Below are positions 1 to 5,779 of a stretch of DNA of 10,871 nucleotides, piece by piece. Every line of letters starts with the position of its first letter. Positions within the stretch are counted from its first letter, which is position 1. The position numbers and the translations under genes are program-made. Source of the stretch: Spirochaetaceae bacterium (GTDB lineage: Bacteria; Spirochaetota; Spirochaetia; Treponematales; Breznakiellaceae); the NCBI GenBank assembly GCA_031279965.1, contig JAITHM010000074.1, forward strand, positions 1 to 10,871, written 5' to 3'. The notes beneath the pieces were generated by a model that worked only from the letters and a program-made list of their open reading frames with translations, ran no database searches and was not told where the DNA came from.

Positions 1-130
1 TGTAGGTATCGATATAACCAGAAAGAGATAAAATAAGCCCGTGTTCAACCCCCTCAATCCGCAGGAGGTCTATTTTAAGGCTGTCATCCTTTTCAGCATC
101 GAAATCAGGAACAATCTCATTATTATTCAT
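1..130 (-). CDS. STAS-domain protein (anti-sigma factor antagonist-like), N-terminal part
   Basis: Forty-three codons are visible from an ATG at 130 down to the window edge; the C-terminal part lies outside. The translation begins MNNNEIVPDF, has an acidic stretch (DAEKDDS), and then a beta-strand pattern ending in LILSLSGYIDTY. The hydrophobic strand followed by G-x-I/L-D is the usual opening of STAS domains, as in SpoIIAA-like anti-sigma factor antagonists and stand-alone STAS regulators, which bind partner kinases or sulfate-transporter-type proteins. The conserved phosphorylatable serine region of the family is not in view. The gene has its own promoter 10-39 nt upstream and no Shine-Dalgarno sequence before the ATG, so it is probably transcribed separately from merR and may be leaderless. 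The family call rests on only 43 residues. Confidence 0.6.
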   Translation of the reverse strand, partial: MNNNEIVPDFDAEKDDSLKIDLLRIEGVEHGLILSLSGYIDTY

Positions 131-139
131 AATTCTATT

Positions 140-169
140 AGTATATCGCGCGTTAAAAAATTTTGTCAA
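140..169 (-). promoter_or_regulatory. Near-consensus sigma70-type promoter of the STAS gene
   Basis: Read on the minus strand, TTGACA lies at 169-164 and TATACT at 145-140, with an 18-nt spacer that contains a T6 run. The -35 box is a perfect consensus and the -10 box matches at five of six positions. Only nine bases separate the -10 box from the ATG at 130, so the expected transcription start falls about 2-4 nt before the start codon. Confidence 0.75.
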
Positions 170-205
170 GTGCTCAGCTGAAAGTGTTAATCTGGGCAGC
201 ACTTT
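168..205. promoter_or_regulatory. AAGTGCT-type repeats overlapping the -35 box: possible operator
   Basis: On the plus strand AAGTGCT (168-174) is followed by AAAGTGTT (181-188) and the inverse AGCACTTT (198-205). The first and third copies form a perfect 7-bp inverted repeat. The second and third can pair over 8 bp with one G-T wobble. The first copy abuts and overlaps the -35 hexamer of the STAS promoter. A regulator binding site or the remnant of a weak terminator after merR would both fit; there is no T-run in the correct place for a standard terminator. Confidence 0.3.
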
Positions 206-223
206 GGAATTTGGTAAGGCCGT

Positions 224-613
224 TTAGCGTTTGAATTCTGTTTTCTTGGCGGAGCGTTTTTGCGCCGTGCGGCAGGGGCTTGGAATTCCATCCGCAGGAC
301 TTGTGTGAGTCCGGTTGATAAAATAGATGTTCAGAAGATCGGAACGAAGCGCTTCAATTTGCGCCTTTATATCCTGCTGCGCGCCGGAAAGCTCTTCCAT
401 AAGTACATCACGAGCACCTTCAACCGTGTATTTTTTTTCGTGGACAAGATATTTAATCCGCAAAAGCAGTTCAATATCACGTTTTGAATAGACAAACCGC
501 CCGCCGCCGTCTTTGCGTGGTTGAATAAGCGGGATTGTTTTCTCCCAATAACGGATAATATGTCCTTTTTCACCAAGAAGTTTTTCTAAATCACCGGTAC
601 TATAGCTATTCAT
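224..613 (-). CDS. Small MerR-family transcriptional regulator
   Basis: The product is 129 residues. Residues 3-70 form a MerR-type winged helix-turn-helix: YSTGDLEKLLG, then the RYWEK motif near residue 22 typical of the family (R-x-W-E), then GGGRFVYSKRDIELLLRIKYLVHEKKYTVEGAR, matching the wing and the second helix pair. A short amphipathic stretch (about residues 75-97) could be the dimerisation helix. There is no effector domain and no cysteines for metal sensing, and the tail (about 100-129) is basic and low in structure, ending KKTEFKR. It therefore resembles the small HspR/MerR-like type that works without a large ligand pocket. The ATG overlaps the der stop codon (ATGA), implying translational coupling; the SD is weak. 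The target is unknown. It may act on its own operon, but no obvious operator was found at the operon head. Confidence 0.85.
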   Translation of the reverse strand: MNSYSTGDLEKLLGEKGHIIRYWEKTIPLIQPRKDGGGRFVYSKRDIELLLRIKYLVHEKKYTVEGARDVLMEELSGAQQDIKAQIEALRSDLLNIYFINRTHTSPADGIPSPCRTAQKRSAKKTEFKR

Positions 614-1992
614 CGCTGTTTTTTCCGTAGGTGCCGGTCTTCCCGCGACGGTGCAATTTCCAAACGAACGGGAATCATCGAATAACCAGCGTCTTTACGC
701 AGTCTATTTGCAATATACGAACCATAAGCCTCTGTCCATGCCCGGGGACGCGACACAAACAGCTTAAACATAACAGGATTTGCGCTAATTTGTAAACCAT
801 ATTTTATTTTGAAGCGTGTTGAAGGGCCTGAAGGCGGCGGGTATTCAATCTGCCAGCGTTCAAGATAGTCATTGAATACTGAAGTTTCGATGCGGCGCAG
901 AAGCTGGGTATGCACTTTAATAACCATGTCAAGAAGTTTCACCACGCCGTCTCCTGTACGCGCGCTTACCGGAACAATTGGCGCCCAGGCCATTTGAGGA
1001 AAAAGAAATCGTAGTCTGTCAGACATTGCTGTGAACCCGTTTTTTACCGGAGGGACAAGATCCCATTTGTTCAAAGCAAAAATTACCGGACATCCGCGCT
1101 GTGAGGCTTGGGCAGCTATTTTTTTATCCTGTTCAGAAAGCCCTTCAAGTGCATCGATTAACAGCACCGCAACATCGGCGGCATCCAGCGTCTTGATCGC
1201 ACGATTTACCGAATAATACTCGATGGCTTCATTAACTTTTGTTTTCCGCCGTATGCCCGCCGTATCCAGCGTGATAAACCGCCGTCCTTTATAACTTAAT
1301 GAGCCTTCAATCACATCACGGGTTGTTCCGGCAATCTCGCTTACCAATGATCCTGATGACGAGGTAAGACGGTTCGATAAAGTTGACTTTCCTGTATTGG
1401 GTTTTCCGATAAGTGTTATCCTGATGGGTTCTTCCTGTTGCGGCTCATCTTCAATGAACGATAGACAAATCTTGCCTGCCGCGCTAAGGCGTTCATGAAC
1501 AATCCGGCAGAGTTCCGCAACATTGTCTCCGTGTTCAGCGGAAATAAAAAGAAGTTCTTTAAAGCCAAACCGGTGCAGAGCGCAGCTTTCGGCGACAAGC
1601 CGTCCGCCTTCAGTTTTGTTGACGCAGGCTATCGTTTTATCGTACAGCGGACGCACAAGGCTTACAAATTCTTCATCTTCGGCGCTGAATTCTCCGGCGG
1701 AAAAGAGCAGTACAATAAGATCGGCGCTGTGTAATGTCTCGAGGGTTCGTTCGACGACAAGCGCATCAAGGCGGTCTTCATCGTTGTCTGCATGGTCGAG
1801 CTTGAAACCGCCTGTGTCGATAAGGGTGACGGGGCTGTCTAAAATCAATGTACGCGTTTCTATCGCATCACGGGTAACGCCCGGCGTTGGGTCGGTAATT
1901 GCGCGGCGTTTGTGAGCAAGCCGGTTAAAAAGGGTTGATTTCCCCACATTGGGCCGTCCAGCCAGCACAACACGGGGCAAAGGACACCGCAT
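610..1992 (-). CDS. der: Ribosome-assembly GTPase Der (EngA)
   Basis: Der is a tandem-domain GTPase that binds the 50S precursor and helps late large-subunit assembly. The 460-residue product has the full family layout. G domain 1 has the P-loop GRPNVGKST (12-20), G2 around PGVTRD (37-42), G3 DTGG (59-62), G4 at 125-128 and G5 SAE (151-153). G domain 2 has GKPNTGKST (196-204), AGTTRD (221-226), DTAG (243-246), NKWD (308-311) and SAR (343-345). A C-terminal KH-like domain spans about 355-450. The length is normal for the family. The first G4 motif reads NKTE where Der normally has NKxD, an Asp-to-Glu change at the guanine-specificity residue. The start ATG overlaps the lysC stop by one base (TAATG), with GAGG seven bases upstream. 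The end overlaps merR by four bases. Confidence 0.97.
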   Translation of the reverse strand: MRCPLPRVVLAGRPNVGKSTLFNRLAHKRRAITDPTPGVTRDAIETRTLILDSPVTLIDTGGFKLDHADNDEDRLDALVVERTLETLHSADLIVLLFSAGEFSAEDEEFVSLVRPLYDKTIACVNKTEGGRLVAESCALHRFGFKELLFISAEHGDNVAELCRIVHERLSAAGKICLSFIEDEPQQEEPIRITLIGKPNTGKSTLSNRLTSSSGSLVSEIAGTTRDVIEGSLSYKGRRFITLDTAGIRRKTKVNEAIEYYSVNRAIKTLDAADVAVLLIDALEGLSEQDKKIAAQASQRGCPVIFALNKWDLVPPVKNGFTAMSDRLRFLFPQMAWAPIVPVSARTGDGVVKLLDMVIKVHTQLLRRIETSVFNDYLERWQIEYPPPSGPSTRFKIKYGLQISANPVMFKLFVSRPRAWTEAYGSYIANRLRKDAGYSMIPVRLEIAPSREDRHLRKKQR

Positions 1993-3341
1993 TACGCAGC
2001 CTCAAAAAATTCCCGGTGAAGGCCGCGAATTGCTGTTTCCGCCTCGCCGCTGTTTACGATAAACGAGATATTCACCTTGCTTGCTCCCTGAGAAATCATC
2101 TGCACCTGCACATTAAGCGCGCCAAATCGGGCAAAAGCGCGTTCAAGTATTTGGGACGACCGGCGTACATCGCAGATTATCGTGACGATGGCCATATTAT
2201 CTTTCGCTTCGACACGGGCTATACGGGAGAGTTCGCAGGTAAGGTCATCAAGATTGTAACATGAATCAAGCGTGACAGAGACCGAAACTTCACTTGTGGC
2301 TACCATATCAACAGAAATTTTATGGCGGGCAAAGGCGGCGAAAACCTCACCCAAAAAACCGCTTTGACCAAGCATACGCGCCGAGACAATATCAACAAGT
2401 GTTACCCCCCGGCGCGAGGTAAGGGCACGGACGGCGGACACTCCACGCTCAAGCTGTGTGCTTATCCGTGTGCCCGGTGCGGTGGGATTATATGAATTTT
2501 TAACAAGTACCGGCGTTCCCGTCATGCTGCAAGGCAGCATTGCCCTTGGATGAAGCACCTGAGCCCCAAAGTATGCAAGCTCCGCCGCTTCATCGTAGGT
2601 TACCTGAGCAACAGGCCGTGCATGAGAAATTACACGCGGGTCGCAGGTCATGATGCCGTCAACATCTTTCCAAACCTGTACTTCCTCAGCCGTGCAGGCA
2701 GAGGCGATAAAAGTTGCCGTTAAGTCCGAGCCGCCGCGCCCTAGCGTAGTAATGCCGCCCGTTTTATTTTTTGCGATAAAGCCCGTTACGACAGGAACAA
2801 TATTTTTTTCAAGCAGTGGGGCGAGCGCGGCGGGAACGGTGCGGCGGGATTCTTCAAGGATCTCTGCCTGGGTCCAGTTACCGTCGCTAAGAATGCCTGC
2901 GTCCCACGCATCAAGCGCTTTGGCGGTAATGCCTTGCGCACAAAAGTACATTTCGGCAATGCGTACCGAAAGCCGCTCTCCAAACGAAACCAGAAAATCA
3001 CGGCTGCGCGGAGAAAGTTCGCCGATAAGCGAAATGCCGGCAAGAAGAGAGCCGAGTTCTGCAAGAAGTTCGCGTATTTCAGGCGGAACTGAACGAGTAA
3101 GTCCCAGATCACGCAGAGTGTTAAGATGGACGCTGGTGATAAGTTCGAGTGATTGTTCAACGGTTACCGGCCCTGTGCTCAATGCCTGTTCTGCTGCGTC
3201 AATCAGATGATCGGTAGTATCTCCCATCGCGGAAAGGACAACAACCGGCTTCTTATCAAGTTGAGAGCGTACGATTTCAGATACTGATCGGAAGCGTTCT
3301 GCATTTGCCACAGAACTTCCTCCAAATTTCATCACAATCAT
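1992..3341 (-). CDS. lysC: Monofunctional aspartokinase with C-terminal ACT domains
   Basis: Aspartokinase phosphorylates aspartate, the first step to lysine/diaminopimelate, threonine and methionine. From MIVMKFGGSS the product is 449 residues, a usual length for lysC-type monofunctional enzymes. Visible motifs are KFGGSSV (5-11), SFGERLS (119-125), GRGGSDLTA (201-209) and KDVDGIMTCDPR (225-236), which bind ATP and aspartate. Two ACT domains follow, about 314-380 (QSGFLGEVFAAFARHKIS) and 384-445 (QMISQGASKVNISF), the usual seat of feedback inhibition by lysine and/or threonine. Upstream in-frame extension to 3500 is possible on paper but lies inside the PBP gene and has no family similarity, so the ATG at 3341 is chosen. 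That ATG lacks a well-spaced SD and is preceded by a four-codon mini-ORF. No lysine riboswitch or T-box fits in the 64-nt gap. No homoserine dehydrogenase domain is fused. Confidence 0.96.
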   Translation of the reverse strand: MIVMKFGGSSVANAERFRSVSEIVRSQLDKKPVVVLSAMGDTTDHLIDAAEQALSTGPVTVEQSLELITSVHLNTLRDLGLTRSVPPEIRELLAELGSLLAGISLIGELSPRSRDFLVSFGERLSVRIAEMYFCAQGITAKALDAWDAGILSDGNWTQAEILEESRRTVPAALAPLLEKNIVPVVTGFIAKNKTGGITTLGRGGSDLTATFIASACTAEEVQVWKDVDGIMTCDPRVISHARPVAQVTYDEAAELAYFGAQVLHPRAMLPCSMTGTPVLVKNSYNPTAPGTRISTQLERGVSAVRALTSRRGVTLVDIVSARMLGQSGFLGEVFAAFARHKISVDMVATSEVSVSVTLDSCYNLDDLTCELSRIARVEAKDNMAIVTIICDVRRSSQILERAFARFGALNVQVQMISQGASKVNISFIVNSGEAETAIRGLHREFFEAA

Positions 3342-3405
3342 ACGTCTATCATAGCGAAAGCCCTTTCCTGCGGGTAGCCCCATAAACGGGGAAGGGGTAT
3401 AACGG
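3338..3405 (-). promoter_or_regulatory. lysC leader: mini-ORF and possible SD-masking hairpin
   Basis: In the 64-nt gap after the PBP gene the only strong SD, AGGAAAGGG (3369-3361), sits 8 nt before an ATG at 3352 that opens a four-codon frame (M-I-D-V-stop). Its TGA (3340-3338) overlaps the lysC ATG as ATGA. The distance from this SD to the lysC ATG is 19 nt, too long for direct initiation. Upstream, CCCCTTCC can pair with GGAAAGGG (one bulged A), and CCCC-GTTTAT-GGGG can form a competing small hairpin. A translational switch or simple re-initiation is an inference; the sequence elements are seen directly. Confidence 0.4.
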
Positions 3406-5289
3406 CTATTCAAATTCAAGGTGAATGATCGTATTTGAAGTAAGCGGTGCACCTGGCGGCGGAGACTGACGGCGCACCCAGCCGTCGCCAGAAATAACAA
3501 AATTTAAGTCATCACGAAGAAGGAGCGGCAGTATCTGCCGTTTGGAAATAGTGCGGAAATCAGGAACAACTGCGCCTACAGAAGGAATAGAAGGTGACGG
3601 TACGATAATTTCACCGCTGTGGGTATATTGCTGATTCCGTCCGCGCGGTATGCCAAGATAATTAACAAGCGCTTCGGCCGTATCTTTGATGTATGGCGCG
3701 GCAACTCGTCCGCCCAGATAACTTTCACCTTTTGGCTTAAAGATTGTGATGTAAAGAACAAGTGCCGGATCGTTTTCGGGAAATATCGCCATACAGCTTG
3801 CGATAAAATCAGTTTTGGAATACGAGCCGGTTACAGGATCAATGATTTCTGCTGTGCCTGTTTTTACCGCCAATGGTATATCATCAATAAATGCACGCCG
3901 CCCAGTACCAAACCCTGTTACATCACGCATATAAGAACGCATCGCACGGGCGACCTCGGGCTTCATGACCCGCACAGGATCAGCGGGAATGTAATCGCGC
4001 AGGGGCACGCCATCCTTTGTTACAATGCGGGAAACAAGCCGCGGAGAGCGCACTGTGCCATCGGTGGCAATAGCGGTTGCCGCTTTAAGCATCTGCATAG
4101 TTGAAACAGCAATTTCCTGTCCCATTGCAATTGTCGGTTTGCTTCGTGATGACCACCGTGACGGATGGCGGAAAAAGCCCGCAGACTCCCCCGGCGCCCC
4201 GCTTGCTGTCTTGAAGCCAAACCCAAGCAGTCTGATGCGGTCGTAAAAAATATCGGTGCTTACACGATCGGACGCATAACCAGCACCAGCATTGCATGAT
4301 ACGATGATAACATCACGGGCGGTTACCGTTCCATGTGCACCCAAACATTTAATCACGATATGCTCACCACGGTTTGTTATATGGTCGTAAGAGCCATTAC
4401 AGTAAAAGCTTGTCGTTGGCGTAACAAAGCCTCCGTCAAGAAGACTTGCCACAGAAAAAATTTTGAAGACAGATCCCGGCTCATACGACCACACTGCCGG
4501 CCGGAACGACCAGAGTTTCCGGTCAAATTCACCAAATTTATTCGGATTAAACCCTGGAAGCGATGCTGAACCAAGTATATCACCTGAACGCGGATCCATC
4601 GCAGTAAGAAGTACCGCCTCTGCATTGTTTTCCGCCAGGGCTTTGGCGGCAATTTCTTCAAGAATATATTGAATGTTTGCGTCAATAGTAAGCATAACGC
4701 GGTTTCCCGGCACATTGTCGCCGTTGGGTGCGATTTGAGCACGAAGTTCGTTGTCAAACGCGAATTCAATGCCTTCAAGCCCGCGATTTTCATCACCGGT
4801 AAATCCGATAATCTGAGCGGCAAGCGTTTCTTCTGGATAAACACGCCCCCGGACAAAATCAACAGTAATGCCGGTGAGCCGTTTTTCCGCAATAAGCTTT
4901 TCGATGCTGCGCGCCGTTGCTTGATCAACTTTTTTTTTAAGATAGACAAACTCGGTCCCATTCCGTGCGCGCTGCCGTATCGTGTCTTCACTTATTTCGA
5001 GCAGCGGCGCAAGATTGATTGCCAGCGCGTCAAGATCTTTGTCTTTGATTTTTGAAGGTGTAATGCCTATGTTGCCAAAAAGCGCTTCAATGGCAAGAAT
5101 GCGTCCGTTGCGGTCGAGTATTGCGCCGCGCTCCGCCCCGCCGGATTGCCTGCGCACTGGAGCAGCGCCCGGTGCTCCCAGCATCAATTCACCATAACGA
5201 AATATTACATAGATAGTCACGGCAAGAAGCGCGGCAAAAAAAATCAACCAGCGCCGTGTTGTTGCGTACCCGCCGGCTTCTTCGTTCAT
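3406..5289 (-). CDS. ftsI: Class B penicillin-binding protein (FtsI/PBP2-like transpeptidase) with C-terminal PASTA domain
   Basis: This is a membrane-anchored D,D-transpeptidase that cross-links peptidoglycan on the outer face of the inner membrane, probably at the septum. The 627-residue product has a short cytoplasmic N-terminus, one membrane helix (about 13-31), the class B dimerisation/linker domain (RGAILDRNGRILA at 54-66; GLEGIEFAFDN at 170-180) and a transpeptidase domain with all three active-site motifs: SVFK (273-276, acyl-enzyme serine 273), SCN (331-333) and KTGTA (476-480). Residues about 573-626 (VPDFRTISKRQIL, then PPPGAPLTSNTIIHLEF) form one PASTA domain, a muropeptide/beta-lactam-binding module. 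The start ATG overlaps the lepB stop (ATGA), with AGGG five bases upstream. Length and order fit FtsI/SpoVD-type proteins. Whether it is the division-specific enzyme or a paralogue cannot be settled here, since no mraW or ftsL is adjacent. Confidence 0.92.
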   Translation of the reverse strand: MNEEAGGYATTRRWLIFFAALLAVTIYVIFRYGELMLGAPGAAPVRRQSGGAERGAILDRNGRILAIEALFGNIGITPSKIKDKDLDALAINLAPLLEISEDTIRQRARNGTEFVYLKKKVDQATARSIEKLIAEKRLTGITVDFVRGRVYPEETLAAQIIGFTGDENRGLEGIEFAFDNELRAQIAPNGDNVPGNRVMLTIDANIQYILEEIAAKALAENNAEAVLLTAMDPRSGDILGSASLPGFNPNKFGEFDRKLWSFRPAVWSYEPGSVFKIFSVASLLDGGFVTPTTSFYCNGSYDHITNRGEHIVIKCLGAHGTVTARDVIIVSCNAGAGYASDRVSTDIFYDRIRLLGFGFKTASGAPGESAGFFRHPSRWSSRSKPTIAMGQEIAVSTMQMLKAATAIATDGTVRSPRLVSRIVTKDGVPLRDYIPADPVRVMKPEVARAMRSYMRDVTGFGTGRRAFIDDIPLAVKTGTAEIIDPVTGSYSKTDFIASCMAIFPENDPALVLYITIFKPKGESYLGGRVAAPYIKDTAEALVNYLGIPRGRNQQYTHSGEIIVPSPSIPSVGAVVPDFRTISKRQILPLLLRDDLNFVISGDGWVRRQSPPPGAPLTSNTIIHLEFE

Positions 5290-5687
5290 TTAATCCCTAC
5301 AGCTTTTCCAATAATGTTGTCAACCGGTACATGCCCATACGAACGTGAATCAAATGATGCAGGTTCGTTATCTCCTAGCGCGAAGAATTTGCCGTCGTAT
5401 GTAAGTTCAGCACAGCGCTTTACCGCCAATTCGCCAAGAGGCGTCCAAAAAATAAGCACATCACCTTCGTGCGGCTCCCCCCAACGAACAAGATATGTGG
5501 TCATAAAGGGCGGTTTAAAGCCATACGCAAGCCTATTTACAAAGAGAAGTGAACCATTTTGAATCGCGGGAACCATTGATCTGCCTTCTGTAATAATGAA
5601 ATCAAAACAAAAACACTTCATAATTACGGCGGCGGTAAAAGCAAGCAGAATTGCCGGCATCACAGCACTGTTTCTGGACGCGCCCAT
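5286..5687 (-). CDS. lepB: Signal peptidase I, compact type
   Basis: Signal peptidase I removes N-terminal signal peptides from exported proteins using a Ser/Lys dyad. From the ATG at 5687 the product has 133 residues, clearly shorter than most family members (about 170-320). One membrane helix spans roughly residues 10-32 (MPAILLAFTAAVIM and following). Box B reads EGRSMVPAIQNGS with the nucleophile Ser37. Box D carries the general base Lys90 in ELAVKRC. Box E is GDNEPASFDSR (105-115), with GHVP after it. The frame stays open upstream to a TTG at 5741, but that segment has no family likeness. The chosen ATG has GAGG only two bases away, too close for normal initiation, and follows a three-codon mini-ORF. 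The gene overlaps ftsI by four bases, so the two products are probably made together at the inner membrane. Confidence 0.9.
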   Translation of the reverse strand: MGASRNSAVMPAILLAFTAAVIMKCFCFDFIITEGRSMVPAIQNGSLLFVNRLAYGFKPPFMTTYLVRWGEPHEGDVLIFWTPLGELAVKRCAELTYDGKFFALGDNEPASFDSRSYGHVPVDNIIGKAVGIK

Positions 5688-5691
5688 AACC

Positions 5692-5703
5692 TCAATAAAC
5701 CAT
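5692..5703 (-). promoter_or_regulatory. Three-codon mini-ORF before lepB
   Basis: In the 92-nt glmS-lepB gap a T8 run (5719-5712) is followed by GAGG, four bases, and ATG-GTT-TAT-TGA. The TGA ends four bases before the lepB ATG. The mini-ORF has a usable SD, while the lepB start has one that is too close, so re-initiation is plausible. I see no convincing hairpin before the T8 run, so I do not call a terminator here. Confidence 0.3.
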
Positions 5704-5779
5704 GTTACCTCAAAAAAAACAACCACCTGCCGCCCAAACAAGGATTTCTGATTTTTCAGGGAGTGTCTGGTTATGCGGG

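Noticed and set aside
2650..3210. Plus-strand 186-residue frame opposite lysC
   Set aside because: It is Ser/Arg-rich shadow coding opposite a clear aspartokinase gene, with no RBS or family similarity.
3342..3500. N-terminal extension of lysC to position 3500 (53 extra residues)
   Set aside because: It lies inside the PBP coding region, has no resemblance to aspartokinase N-termini, and the family begins exactly at the MIVMKFGGSS segment.
5146..5562. Plus-strand frame opposite the ftsI/lepB junction
   Set aside because: It crosses two confident genes on the opposite strand and has no recognisable domain.
5704..5779. Terminator between glmS and lepB ending in the T8 run
   Set aside because: No stable stem immediately precedes the T8 run; only a 4-bp CTGA-AAAA-TCAG hairpin lies further upstream.
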